Below, in pieces: positions 17,820 to 28,004 of a DNA stretch of 64,000 bases (the first letter of the stretch is position 1; each line of letters opens with the position of its first letter). Source of the stretch: Providencia alcalifaciens (GTDB lineage: Bacteria > Pseudomonadota > Gammaproteobacteria > Enterobacterales > Enterobacteriaceae); assembly GCA_025961275.1 (NCBI GenBank), contig JAOQNJ010000001.1:4361353-4425352 (forward strand), written 5' to 3'. Position numbers and translations under genes: made by a program. The notes beneath the pieces were generated by a model. The model was not told the origin of the DNA. It worked only from the letters and a program-made list of their open reading frames with translations, and searched no databases.

Positions 17820-18380
17820 ATGATGGTTATTGGAATACTGATTGCTGCTGCAGGAAAAAGTACACGTTTTCAAAATGCTGGTGGTCACGGCAATAAGCTC
17901 AATAGTAGCTTGGGAACGAAAACGGTCTTTGAAAAAACACTTTTAAACTCAATGGCAACTGGCCTTCCTGTTCATGTTGTCACTCGTCCTGATAATCAAG
18001 GAGTAATAACCCATTGTCTACAGTTGAATGTTCCTTTTTCATTATTAGACAGTGACGGCTTAGGGGAAACTATTGCATTAGGCGTAAAAGATACTGCTCA
18101 TTGGGCGGGGTGGTTGATTCATTTAGCCGATATGCCTTATGTTCAAAGCCATGTGTTTATTCAAGTCGCTGAAAAATTAAATGACTACCCTTTAGTTCGT
18201 CCTGTATATCATGAAAAACCCGGGCATCCTGTCGGTATATCAGCCAAATATTTCCAGCAATTAATTAATTTAACCGGCGATGATGGTGCAAAATCAATAT
18301 TGAGTAGTGGTATCATTTATAAAATAGAAATAAATGATCAAAGTGTTGTTAATGATATTGATTATCCTAGAGACAGTTGA
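17820..18380 (+). CDS. MocA-like molybdenum cofactor nucleotidyltransferase
   Basis: About 186 residues with the MobA/MocA nucleotidyltransferase fold. It shows the N-terminal loop LIAAAGKSTRFQ that binds the nucleotide and the metal-binding HLADMPYV. MocA-type enzymes attach CMP to Mo-molybdopterin for the xanthine oxidase family of enzymes. It lies just upstream of an XdhC gene and faces a Mo-hydroxylase operon (19484-24279) of exactly that class, so it probably makes the cofactor for that enzyme. An in-frame TTG lies upstream at 17811; I prefer the ATG at 17820 or 17823, although no strong ribosome site is seen. Confidence 0.8.
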   Translation: MMVIGILIAAAGKSTRFQNAGGHGNKLNSSLGTKTVFEKTLLNSMATGLPVHVVTRPDNQGVITHCLQLNVPFSLLDSDGLGETIALGVKDTAHWAGWLIHLADMPYVQSHVFIQVAEKLNDYPLVRPVYHEKPGHPVGISAKYFQQLINLTGDDGAKSILSSGIIYKIEINDQSVVNDIDYPRDS

Positions 18381-18426
18381 TCTTCTAAGTTCAATAGTCT
18401 CTAACACGAGTGAATAGGAAGTAAGT

Positions 18427-19425
18427 ATGTTACGTGAAGATTTAATCGTTATCACTCAAGCCATAAATTGGCTAAAAGTAGAATCTGTTTGGCTATGTAC
18501 CGTGTTAAATACCTATGGCTCCTCACCTCGCAGCCCTGGTTCGCTTTTAGTTGCAAAAGGTGATGGACAATTTTTAGGTTCCCTATCTGGGGGCTGTATC
18601 GAAGAAGATTTTCTGCAAAGAATACAAAATGGTGAATATCTTGAAGCTAGCCACGTCGTTCGCTATGGGCAAGATGGATTAACAACTCACGTCAATTTGC
18701 CTTGCGGGGGAAGTTTAGATGTTCTGATTGAATATTTACCTAATAATGAAATCTCACTAAATTATCTTATTGAAATGCAAACTGCGCTTCTGGGATATTC
18801 ATCTATCCTCAAAGAGTTAGTATTGCCAGGACACGGAAAGATAAGCCGAGTGGCTCATTCTCAATATATGACCCAAGTGGAGCGCCATGATAATTTAATT
18901 CGGCTATTCATCGCTGCCCCGCCTAGATTGATCATTGCAGGGTTATCAAATGTTGGGATCTATTGCGCTAATTTTGCATTAACATTGGGTTTTGAAGTGA
19001 CGATTTGTGAACATAGAGAAGAGGAATTAATCCGTTTCGCTAATCAAATTGATCCTCGGTATGAAATCATTCCACTATTTCCCGCTCGCTATTTAGAGGA
19101 AAACAGCTGCTCTGCAAATACTGCGATTGTCTCTTTAACGCACGATCCTCGTATTGATGACCTGACATTAATGGAAGCAGTTCAAACACCTGCATTTTAT
19201 ATTGGCGCTATGGGGTCTCAGCGGACAAGCGAGAAACGACGAGATCGTCTTACTAATACGGTTGGAATGTCGATGGATGAATTAAATCGTATTCATGCGC
19301 CTATTGGTATTTCAATTGGCAGCAAAACGCCACCTGAAATAGCCTTGGCGATCATGGCCGATATTGTGGCGCGGAAAAATGGAAAAGTGATGCTAAAAAA
19401 TAGCCCCGCCACACTTGAAGCATAA
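18427..19425 (+). CDS. XdhC-family molybdenum cofactor insertion/sulfuration chaperone
   Basis: This 332-residue XdhC/CoxI protein protects the Mo cofactor, promotes its sulfuration and hands it to xanthine-oxidase-type apoenzymes. The N-terminal XdhC/CoxI domain shows LNTYGSSPRSPGSLL and LSGGCIEEDF, with the conserved Cys. The C-terminal Rossmann domain ends with YIGAMGSQRTSEKRR. The ribosome site AGGAAG precedes the ATG. It follows the MocA-like gene by 46 bases and converges on the Mo-hydroxylase operon, so it is most likely that enzyme's dedicated chaperone (compare E. coli PaoD). Confidence 0.9.
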   Translation: MLREDLIVITQAINWLKVESVWLCTVLNTYGSSPRSPGSLLVAKGDGQFLGSLSGGCIEEDFLQRIQNGEYLEASHVVRYGQDGLTTHVNLPCGGSLDVLIEYLPNNEISLNYLIEMQTALLGYSSILKELVLPGHGKISRVAHSQYMTQVERHDNLIRLFIAAPPRLIIAGLSNVGIYCANFALTLGFEVTICEHREEELIRFANQIDPRYEIIPLFPARYLEENSCSANTAIVSLTHDPRIDDLTLMEAVQTPAFYIGAMGSQRTSEKRRDRLTNTVGMSMDELNRIHAPIGISIGSKTPPEIALAIMADIVARKNGKVMLKNSPATLEA

Positions 19426-19435
19426 CAGGGCTAGC

Positions 19436-19475
19436 TCCCCAACAAAATCACGATGGATTGTTGGGGAATATTATT
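19436..19475. terminator. Terminator between xdhC-like and cytochrome genes
   Basis: TCCCCAACAA at 19436-19445 pairs perfectly with TTGTTGGGGA at 19458-19467 around a 12-base loop, followed by ATATTATTTTCTC. It separates two convergent operons and may act in both directions. Confidence 0.7.
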
Positions 19476-19483
19476 TTCTCAGT

Positions 19484-20785
19484 TTATTTTTTCAGTTTTT
19501 CAATCTGCTCTTCAGTTACTGGGACAGACTGACCTCCCCAGTTAGCACGAGCCCATGTGATTAGATCTGCAATTTCTTGTGCATCAAGGTCATCTGCAAA
19601 ACTTGGCATAGCATACATGCGTTGACCATTTGGGAATGTTGTTGTCGGTATTCCCTGTAAAACCACATTGATGAAAGTTTGTGGGTTATCCATTGCCAAG
19701 ATAGCATTGCCTTTTAACGCAGGTATACCATTTGGTACACCTAAACCTTCAACACCATGACAGCCAGCGCAGGTTGACATATAAGCCAAACGACCTTTTT
19801 CCATAATGTTATATGCTTGGGTATTATCAGCCTCAGGTAGTGGCTGTGGCGAAGCTTGGGCTTCTAGCAATTGGCCATCTTGGTCGGTTAAAAGATATGT
19901 GGCGACATCTTTAACTATTTCTGAGCTCATTTGGTTCGTCGAAAAGTGAGTAACCGTATTCATATCACCAAATGAAGAGCCTTGTGGCGAAATACCCGTT
20001 TGTAAAAATTGACTGAGAGAAGTCATATCATAACCATGCTTTGAAAGTGCTTCAGCGGTGATATCGGGTATGGCTAAATCATCGTATTCCCCGCCTTGTA
20101 GTGAACGAGAAAACTCAACACCCATCATAATGTTTCGTGGAGAGTGGCATGCTCCACAATGCGCTAAACCTTCAATGATGTAAGCTCCTCGATTCCACTC
20201 TGGGGAACGATGAGGGTTATTTGGTGGGTTTCGCTGCGGGAAATTGAGCAATGTCCAAAAATTCATAAATGGTCGAACAGGTAAAACAAATACCCCGGTA
20301 TTTTCTTTATTGGCAACCGGCATGGCCGGTAGGGTCATGATATAAGCATACAGAGCATCTAAGTCCTCTGATGTTGTCATGTGTGTGAAAACAAAAGGCA
20401 TTGCTGGGTAGAGGTTACCTCGTTCTTTACCAATTCCATCTTTTAGTGCACGATGAAAATCGGCTCGAGAGTAATTACCAATCCCAAACTGTTTATCAGG
20501 CGTAATATTGGTTGAATAAACGATACCGAATGGAGTACCAACGCCAAGGCCTCCTGCACCTAAAGGGCCCTCAGGTAATGAATGGCATCCAAAACAGTCG
20601 CCAGCAATTGCCAATTCACGACCACGAGGAATGAGCCTTTCCACCTCATCGGAGGTGAGTGGTTTATCTAAATTTGGACCGATGCTTGATGTGCGAAATA
20701 AGCCAAACAGAACTGCCAGCATGAATAACATACCTAACACAATCACTGTATAGATTATTTTTCGCTTTAAAGGATTTTTTACCAT
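19484..20785 (-). CDS. Membrane-anchored triheme cytochrome c subunit of Mo-hydroxylase
   Basis: This 433-residue periplasmic electron-transfer subunit has an N-terminal membrane segment (about 9-29) as anchor or signal. Three CxxCH heme c sites follow: CFGCH near 64, CGACH near 211 and CAGCH near 342, in three cytochrome c domains. This layout is known in membrane-bound alcohol and aldehyde dehydrogenases, where the subunit passes electrons to ubiquinone or an oxidase. It is last in the operon after the Mo and 2Fe-2S subunits, 12 bases downstream of the latter. Confidence 0.92.
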   Translation of the reverse strand: MVKNPLKRKIIYTVIVLGMLFMLAVLFGLFRTSSIGPNLDKPLTSDEVERLIPRGRELAIAGDCFGCHSLPEGPLGAGGLGVGTPFGIVYSTNITPDKQFGIGNYSRADFHRALKDGIGKERGNLYPAMPFVFTHMTTSEDLDALYAYIMTLPAMPVANKENTGVFVLPVRPFMNFWTLLNFPQRNPPNNPHRSPEWNRGAYIIEGLAHCGACHSPRNIMMGVEFSRSLQGGEYDDLAIPDITAEALSKHGYDMTSLSQFLQTGISPQGSSFGDMNTVTHFSTNQMSSEIVKDVATYLLTDQDGQLLEAQASPQPLPEADNTQAYNIMEKGRLAYMSTCAGCHGVEGLGVPNGIPALKGNAILAMDNPQTFINVVLQGIPTTTFPNGQRMYAMPSFADDLDAQEIADLITWARANWGGQSVPVTEEQIEKLKK

Positions 20786-20797
20786 TTTTCACTTTCC

Positions 20798-21364
20798 TTA
20801 ATCGATCACGCAGCCGGGAGTTTCTAGCGCGACTTTACGTATCGCTTCATAGTAGCGAACGTAACCTGTACAGCGACAAATATGTTCATTTAATGCTTCT
20901 TCAATCGCATGTTGTAAATCGGCACGTTTGACTGGTGTTTGCTTGAGTCCATTAAGAAATACGGTTGCACCGGTGACAAAGCCGGGAGCGCAGTAGCCAC
21001 ATTGAAACGAGAAATTTTCGATAAATGCTTGCTGAATTGGGGTCAATTCAGTGACTTTTCCGTTCTCGTCCTGTTTTGCTTGTCCTTCAATGGTAATAAT
21101 TTCTTTGTTATTGAAATAGTGTGCCCCAAAAATACAGGTACGACTTTCGGCAGTTGAACCATCAGGTAGGACTTCGATGATCGTACAGGCATGACATATT
21201 CCTTGACCGCAACCAAAATGGGTACCCGTTAGGTCAAGATATTCATGCAAAAACTCAATCATTGGCATACCAACAGGAACATCAATGGGGCCAATTTTTT
21301 TGCCATTAATGGTTAGGCTTAAAGGTTTTCGTTCAATAATGGGAACGGCATTTTTGATGTTCAT
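20798..21364 (-). CDS. [2Fe-2S] subunit of periplasmic Mo-hydroxylase
   Basis: This 188-residue small subunit of a xanthine-oxidase-family enzyme carries two 2Fe-2S clusters. The plant-ferredoxin-type site is CGQGICHAC with a further Cys in SRTCIFG; the second is QCGYC plus HICRCTGYVRYYEAI. It has no signal peptide of its own, so it would be co-exported with the twin-arginine Mo subunit. Its start overlaps the stop of the Mo subunit gene by four bases (ATGA), which implies translational coupling and equal amounts. Confidence 0.94.
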   Translation of the reverse strand: MNIKNAVPIIERKPLSLTINGKKIGPIDVPVGMPMIEFLHEYLDLTGTHFGCGQGICHACTIIEVLPDGSTAESRTCIFGAHYFNNKEIITIEGQAKQDENGKVTELTPIQQAFIENFSFQCGYCAPGFVTGATVFLNGLKQTPVKRADLQHAIEEALNEHICRCTGYVRYYEAIRKVALETPGCVID

Positions 21365-24279
21365 GATAGTGCCTTTTTAATTTTATCTACCGTAATTGGG
21401 AATTCATAAAAACGCTTACCGGTTGCGTGTGTTAACGCATTGCTGGTGGCGGGGAGTATTGGGATCATTCCAAGCTCTGCCATCCCTTTTGGTGGTGAGG
21501 TTTCCGAAAGCGGTGGTAAGTAATCAATGGTTTGCTGCCAAACTGCCACATCTTTAGCGCGTGGAAGAACATAGCGATTAAAATTCCAAGTACCGTTACC
21601 CGGTCCATCTTCATAAAGCGGCATTTCTTCCATTAATGCATGGCCAATTCCCATCGCTGTTCCACCTTGAATTTGCCCAGAAACTAGCTCAGGCACAATC
21701 ATGGTTCCCGGGTCCATAAGCATATGATGGCGCATGACTTCGACTGAGCCGGTCATGGTATTAACATTCAGCTCAACTAAGCAGGATGCCGGTGTTACGG
21801 TTGTCGGGTCGGCTTTAGCCCGTTGGGTTGGTGGGTAATAAGCCATTTTACGCTTAATAAAATGATATCCACCTGTGGTCATCAGGTTTTTCAACTCGTT
21901 AGATGCACCATCACCATAACGAATTGATATCGCATCTAGTGGTAAGTTACGCGGGCCAACAGTTGGAATATCAAAATCAGCACGAGCCCATTGCCAGCTA
22001 GAGTAGCCGTGAACAGCAACGCCAGTAATTAGCCCCATTTCATGGGCTCTTTTTGCGAGAATATCGAATGGAATTGGTTTCATTCCTCCGCCACCAATAC
22101 CTTCTGGTCCAACACGAATATCAGAAAATTCAACATTAAGACCATTAAAAGCTCCACCACCTGGACCTTCACTCCAAATGCTTTTGGCTGCAGGCCATAG
22201 GGAGTTTTCAAGTAAAAAATGGCCTGCTTGGCGGGTACCAAAGCCAATGTAATAAACACCGCTTGATGAACTCATGTCAGGAATAAGTGCAGGTGTCCAA
22301 TAAGGATCGCTTTTTGAGAGTTCATCTTGTTTTTTCTGATCTGCCCAACTGGTTTTTAACGGCAGTTGATCAAATTCAGTCACACCAAACTCCACTACAT
22401 CAGGCGCTTTACTTAACGCTTGCCATACCATGACTTGTTGCGCTGTTGTGCCGCCAGTACCAATTTCTTGCATGCAGTGTCGCATTGTTAGCTTACCCTC
22501 TGCATCAAATTCAAGGGAAAGGATAGTTGGTACACCACTGGAACCATAAACTTGTTGAACTTACGCAAAGCCAACGCCATAAAGTTTTCCGGGGTTAGCC
22601 GCATCATATTCCGCTTTGTTTTTATTGCGGTTAATCCAAAGTGGATGTTTTGCTGCAAGGTTTAGCATTTCTACGTTGCGAGGATCACCCGCAATTACGC
22701 CACCTTGTGTATTCGGATAACCTTCTAAAATGGCATTTTTACGGCGTAAATCAATCGGATCAATGTTGAGTTCATGGGCAATTTCATCAACCATCAATTC
22801 GGTAATTGCCATCGATTGTAATGAACCGAAGCCACGCATCGATCCAGCTTCTACTGCTGGGGTCGCCATCGCAAGTGCGGTTAGGTCTGATTTAGGGAAA
22901 TAATAAATGGATTGTGCACCACGTACAGCAACATGAGAAACGGCGACTGAAAGGTTTTCACGACCGCCGCCATTACAGTTATAGGTGCCTTTTAATACTT
23001 CAAATTTACCGGTCTTTCTATCGCCGATAATTGTCACATCCATCTCAATGGAGTGGCGTTTCATGCCCATTTGAAACTGTTCATAGCGATCATTCGCCAT
23101 ACGCACAGGAAGACCATTGGCATAAAAGCTGGCCACCATCGCATAGAATGGGAAAACAGAATAGTCTTTAGAACCATAGCCGACCGTTGAACCGGTTAAT
23201 AGGATGATATTTTCGACAGGGAAATGTTTATTGTTGTTTGATAGTTCTGCCGCTGCATTGACAACGCCGGCTGGAGATTGAGTTGCGGTCAGGATATGCA
23301 ACGTTTTGGTTTTGCTGTCATACCAAGTATTACAGTTATCTGGCTCCATCGCACAAGGGTCGATAGATTGTGAAAAGCCATGACGTTCTAAGATAAATTT
23401 ATCTGGGTTGTTGCGTGCAGCTTCGATTTCTTCACTAATAGCGCGAGCGTAATCCATTCCTCTTTCTTGGGAGTCTGGTTTTTCTTCGGCTTGATGGAGT
23501 GCTTGGATAAAACCACCCCCGCGATCCTTACGGATAACGGGTGGGATAGTGATGCTATGTTTAGGATCATAAGGTGGCCACACTGGCGTGTTACCATCAA
23601 AGCCACCTTTGATTCCCGAATCTTGGTAAGGTGAAAAAAGGGATGGCGCAAGAGGAGTCTCTCCACCAATACGAACATAGCGTGCTGCACCATAGTTTGC
23701 TGGTGGTTTTGTACCTGTTACCGCTCCATATTTGACTACGCTTGTTTCAAAACGTAGCATGCGTTGAGCTGTACTATAAGAATCAAAATCGCTGTAAATA
23801 AGGATTGCGACGGGGTGGCCAATAATTGGTGGCGTATCACCTTTGGGTACTAAAACGTTATAGCCATAGAAACCTTTTCCCATACTAGTATCTTGTGGGA
23901 TATTCAGGCCATCTCGAATTAAATCTTCTTGCAGAATAATTCTATCCGGCTGCAAGTTTGGTCCTAATATAGAGATATCGATCCCTTCAAAAGTTCGGTC
24001 CGCTTGGGTTGCCTTTAGCATAAATGCATAGCTTTGTTTTTGTGGCCAGCCGGGGATATCTTTAGCACGGTAATCACGTGCAAAGTTTTTTCTTCCAGTG
24101 ACTTTTTCGACGCCATCCCAGCGATAACGTGCTTTACCATTCTGGCCAATCCAATCGGTTTTTGGATTATCTGAATCAAGCTCTAGGGCGCTCGTAAAAG
24201 GGAGTCGACCCACCATGACGGCAATACCCGCGATGGTGCCTAGTTTGATAAAATTTCGCCTAGAAATATGTCCCGTCAT
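21361..24279 (-). pseudogene. Molybdopterin-binding aldehyde dehydrogenase-type large subunit with in-frame stop
   Basis: Read as one frame this is a 972-codon catalytic subunit of the xanthine oxidase family (isoquinoline oxidoreductase/aldehyde dehydrogenase type). A twin-arginine signal starts it (SRRNFIKLGTIAGIAV), directing folded export. A TAA at 22563-22561 splits the frame after KLYGVGFA; it resumes in the same frame with VQQVYGSSGVPTIL, then GTGGTTAQQ. The C-terminal piece contains the Mo-site loop with the likely catalytic Glu (PPKGMAELGMIP). Without readthrough the enzyme lacks its last ~400 residues. The other operon genes and both maturation genes look intact. Confidence 0.85.
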
Positions 24280-24862
24280 TTTATGCTTCCCGAATTTATT
24301 ATTTGCGGATTTATATTATAGAGAAAAGATTTATTATTATTTAAATTGATAAATGTAATTTTCATTCAATGCTGTTTGGATGCTCATATTAAAGCAATCG
24401 TAATAAGATTGTTTTTTTAGTTGCTTAACCTAAATATAACCCTGCTATAACACCATATAATTAATGAGTGAATTAAGTTATCTATGATAAGAATATAATG
24501 TTATACAACACTTCTTTATTGAACAAAATCAACTGAAAAAAATGAATAATTAAAGTAAGTCACGGGATGTTTCTTTGTTTATAGCTTAAATGCATCTTGA
24601 GTTATTTGGGCGATATTTTGATATCTCAAATAAATGGCCAAGAATTGTTGATTTACCATACGTTGCCGCGGTTGTTGGTGGTCGTTCTCGATGGAGAATT
24701 GGTGTTATCATCAGTGTAATCACAATCAGATTATAATTTGTGATATTAGGTGATAGTTAGGAGTGTATATATCAAATTGTTCTCACAATAGAGCATTGAG
24801 GATGGCTGTAGCTCTTGGATGTGTAAGATATTAAATCACAGGCAAATAAATAGCAGGAAAAT
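24280..24862. other. Intergenic region between divergent Mo-hydroxylase operon and cupin regulator
   Basis: About 580 bases. It must hold the promoters of the Mo-hydroxylase operon (left) and of the XRE-cupin regulator (right), which may act on both. A 48-codon ORF at 24590-24736 without a good ribosome site is the longest open frame and is not convincing. No terminator or known RNA is evident. Confidence 0.4.
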
Positions 24863-25420
24863 ATGCAAACAGAGTTGCAAGTTGGCGTCAATTTAAAACG
24901 TATACGTAAAGAGAAAGGGTTGAGCTTAGATAAGACTGCCAAGGTAACTGGCGTGAGTAAGGCTATGCTAGGGCAGATTGAACGCGGGGAATCCAGTCCA
25001 ACCGTTGCAAAGTTATGGCAAATAGCATCAGGGCTAAACGTCTCTTTTTCTCATTTTATCAGTCCGATATCTGATAATGAATTAACGGATCCGTTACCAT
25101 CACAAGATAAAGCGCTTACCGAAGGTCTACTCGTCAAAGTTCTCTTTCCTTTCGAGAAAGATGTTGGATTTGAAATGTTTGAACTGGGTTTGGAAGAGAA
25201 TTTTGAGCACGTATCAAAGCCACATAACTTCGGTGTTATCGAGCATGTTATCTGTATTTCAGGGAAAATAGCACTATTCTTTGACGATAATTGGCATGAA
25301 TTGACCATCGGCCAAGCACTACGTTTTAATGCTGCGCAGCCTCACCGTTATAAAAATATGGGTAAAGGAACCGCTTTTTTTCATAACATTATCCATTACC
25401 CTTCAGATCCTTTGAGTTAA
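24863..25420 (+). CDS. XRE-family regulator with C-terminal cupin domain
   Basis: This 185-residue transcription factor has an N-terminal Cro/CI-type helix-turn-helix (about 10-64: LSLDKTAKVTGVSKAMLGQI) and a C-terminal cupin fold (about 105-180, with HNFGVIEHVICISG and QALRFNAAQPHRY) expected to bind a small ligand. Such proteins usually control neighbouring metabolic genes. The candidates are the AlaX-like gene downstream and the divergent Mo-hydroxylase operon. The ATG follows the ribosome site AGGAAA. Confidence 0.9.
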   Translation: MQTELQVGVNLKRIRKEKGLSLDKTAKVTGVSKAMLGQIERGESSPTVAKLWQIASGLNVSFSHFISPISDNELTDPLPSQDKALTEGLLVKVLFPFEKDVGFEMFELGLEENFEHVSKPHNFGVIEHVICISGKIALFFDDNWHELTIGQALRFNAAQPHRYKNMGKGTAFFHNIIHYPSDPLS

Positions 25421-25593
25421 TCAATTACAAATGAGCATTGGGGTCTGTTGATCTTTTATTTTTAAAATCAGCCTCTAGCAATTCATGTTAGTCGATGTTA
25501 ATCTCTGTGTGCGTTATAGCGCACGGTGGGCGGGTGTAATTAAGTGGGGACTCGGATATTTTTGCGGATGTATTGGCAATGGCAGGAAACGAA

Positions 25594-26229
25594 ATGACAG
25601 AGAAATTATTTTGGAAAGATCCTTATCAAACTGAGCTAGTTTCAAAAATAATTAGCCTCAAAGGTAATGAAATTGAGCTATCTGAGACTATTTTTTATGC
25701 TGAATCAGGAGAGCAAGAAAGTGATGCAGGCACGGTAAATGGTATCCCCGTTTTGAAAGCTGAAAAAAGGGCAGAAACCCTTATTTATACATTAGCAGCG
25801 GTTGATGGGTTAAGCGTTGGATGCGAGGTAATCACAAAAATTGATTGGCCACGACGTTATGCATTGATGAAATTACACTTTGCTGCAGAGGTCATTTTGG
25901 AATTATTTACACAATCTTATTCCATCAATAAAATCGGTGCGCATATCTCCGTAGAAAAAAGTCGAATTGATTTTGAGTGGAATGAAAATATTAGTGCTCT
26001 ATTGCCGGATTTTCAAATAAGGGCAATGAATTTAATTAATGCCGATTTACCGATTGAAAGTTATTTTTCAGATGTCGAACATCAACGTCGTTGTTGGGAA
26101 GTGAAGGACTTTGCTAAAGTCCCCTGTGGTGGAACGCATTTAAAAAGAACGTCAGAGGTTGGAACAATATTACTCAAGCGTAAGAATATAGGCAAAGGGA
26201 AAGAGCGAGTTGAAATTAGCTTGGCATAA
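25594..26229 (+). CDS. AlaX-like alanyl-tRNA editing domain protein, atypical zinc site
   Basis: A 211-residue stand-alone homologue of the AlaRS editing domain, which removes wrongly attached amino acids from tRNA-Ala. The C-terminal zinc box CGGTHLKRTSEVG keeps the CxxxH pair. The first zinc box, normally HxxxH, reads HFAAE here, so one ligand is Glu. The editing function is therefore less certain. I start it at 25594, 7 bases after AGGA; in-frame TTG and ATG codons upstream at 25573 and 25579 lack such a site. It follows the cupin regulator in the same direction with 170 bases between, perhaps under its control. Confidence 0.78.
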   Translation: MTEKLFWKDPYQTELVSKIISLKGNEIELSETIFYAESGEQESDAGTVNGIPVLKAEKRAETLIYTLAAVDGLSVGCEVITKIDWPRRYALMKLHFAAEVILELFTQSYSINKIGAHISVEKSRIDFEWNENISALLPDFQIRAMNLINADLPIESYFSDVEHQRRCWEVKDFAKVPCGGTHLKRTSEVGTILLKRKNIGKGKERVEISLA

Positions 26230-26348
26230 TGTGTAACCAGTCTGTTCCTGTTATTTTTGGAATTACTTTTTTATATATTGATAAAAAAGACCGGCAGCTT
26301 TATTTGTGATTGAGTATCCCATTCTGCCAATCCGGTATAACGTTAATA

Positions 26349-27998
26349 TTAAGATGAATATGAGGCATTGAGTGAATATGGTAATTTTCTAGCGAATTCG
26401 GGTGAAGCATATTTATCCGTGACTATTTCGATATAGGATGCAACATTTTTTAATTCAGCGATTTTTATTGCTGAGTCTAATTCTTCACAGCTGGTGACTT
26501 TTTGGCAATACCAATCCTTACAGCCTAGCGCACTCGGTAATAGGGTATAATTCCATTGCGCAACATCATTGTAATAAGCTTCTGGCTCTTTACATAATAG
26601 GCGTTCAAATAAATATCCATCATTATTAAGAACAAAAATAATCGGTTTTAAGCCAAAGCGAGCAAACTGACTTATTTCTTGTGCAGTGAGTTGGTGTGAG
26701 CCTTCTCCAGTGAAAAGTATAATACGTCGTTCTGGTGCTGCAATGGCCATACCTAATGTGGCTGGAGTTGCCCAACCAATTGATCCCCATAATGTTTGAT
26801 TATGAAATTGTGCATTGTTAGGGAGTAAAGCAAAACCTAGACCCATTGATACTGTGCTCGTTTCTGCAATGATAATGTCATCCGCTCTAAACATTTGTTC
26901 CAACCGAGGATAGAGGTATTCTGCCGTAATCGAGCCGTTATGACTTGGTATCGGTTTACCTAATCCTTGCGCTTTTAGCCCTTGATGATTCAGTGATGGA
27001 GCAAGATCTCTTAGTTTAGAAAGAACATCTTCCATATAGACATTTGAATAAACTGCAGATCCTACTTTGACATGGTCTGGCATAATGGAGATGTAATTTT
27101 CTGGGGGGATAGATACAGTAAAACAGCCTGAGTTAAAGTCAGAGAATACTGTGCCTATTCCCATGATACAATCACAATTTTCAATAAATTCAGATATCTG
27201 TAAGTTCATTATTTGGCCATTATAAATCCCCATATAATTAGGGTTCGATTCACTTAAGACGCTTTTATCCATAAACATGGTGGCATAAGGCAAGTTTGTT
27301 TTATCAATAATGGACTGAACAGTGGTAGCAAGTCCAAAGCGAGCAGTTAAAATACCGGCGATAACACAGGCTTTTTTGCTACCCGATAGCTTATTTAAAA
27401 TAGCCGTAATAGCTTCTGTTAATGCGTTATGATTACTTTGAGGTTTAGCGATAGTGATAAATTCTTCACTTATTTTTATGGGCATTATGGCATAATCTGA
27501 GGGTATACCAATATAAACGGGTCTACGTTCAAATAGAGCCGAATTAATTAATCTTTCGAGTTCAGTAATACAATTTTCAGGCGTGATAATGGAATGAGCA
27601 CAGCTGAAATATTGGCTGATTTTATAAAAGACATTAAAGTCACCATTTCCTAAAGTATGATGAGCAATTTTTCGATTTTTTTGTACTTTACTTGAGGGCA
27701 TACCGACTAAATGAAAAATAGGGAGATATTCAGCATAGGCACCTGCAATTGCATTCAGAGTGCTTAATTCACCCACACCAAATGTTGTCACTAGCGCTGA
27801 AATACCATTTATTCGTGCATAACCATCAGCGGCATAACCGGCATTAAGTTCATTGCAGTTTCCAATCCAACGTAACTGTGAATTCTCACAGACAGCATCA
27901 TTGATTGGAAATGCGTAATCTCCTGCTACACCAAAAACATCTCTAACCCCTAATTCAATTAAACGCGTCAGAATATGCTGGATAACTGTTTTGGCCAT
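26349..27998 (-). CDS. ipdC: Indolepyruvate/phenylpyruvate decarboxylase (ThDP-dependent)
   Basis: This 549-residue thiamine-diphosphate enzyme of the pyruvate decarboxylase family would convert indole-3-pyruvate to indole-3-acetaldehyde (auxin pathway) or act on phenylpyruvate and other 2-keto acids. The catalytic Glu is in GNCNELNAGYAADGYAR. The ThDP/Mg motif runs from GEGSHQLTAQEISQF to LNNDGYLFE. The length is typical (IpdC about 550). I use the ATG at 27998, six bases after AGGAG, rather than the one two codons earlier. It is a single-gene unit; 500 bases upstream are free for regulation. Confidence 0.85.
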   Translation of the reverse strand: MAKTVIQHILTRLIELGVRDVFGVAGDYAFPINDAVCENSQLRWIGNCNELNAGYAADGYARINGISALVTTFGVGELSTLNAIAGAYAEYLPIFHLVGMPSSKVQKNRKIAHHTLGNGDFNVFYKISQYFSCAHSIITPENCITELERLINSALFERRPVYIGIPSDYAIMPIKISEEFITIAKPQSNHNALTEAITAILNKLSGSKKACVIAGILTARFGLATTVQSIIDKTNLPYATMFMDKSVLSESNPNYMGIYNGQIMNLQISEFIENCDCIMGIGTVFSDFNSGCFTVSIPPENYISIMPDHVKVGSAVYSNVYMEDVLSKLRDLAPSLNHQGLKAQGLGKPIPSHNGSITAEYLYPRLEQMFRADDIIIAETSTVSMGLGFALLPNNAQFHNQTLWGSIGWATPATLGMAIAAPERRIILFTGEGSHQLTAQEISQFARFGLKPIIFVLNNDGYLFERLLCKEPEAYYNDVAQWNYTLLPSALGCKDWYCQKVTSCEELDSAIKIAELKNVASYIEIVTDKYASPEFARKLPYSLNASYSS

Positions 27999-28004
27999 TT
28001 TCAT

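Noticed and set aside
24590-24736. 48-codon ORF between the Mo-hydroxylase and the cupin regulator
   Set aside because: No ribosome site, no recognisable motif, and length expected by chance in such a gap; perhaps a scrap of a lost membrane protein gene.
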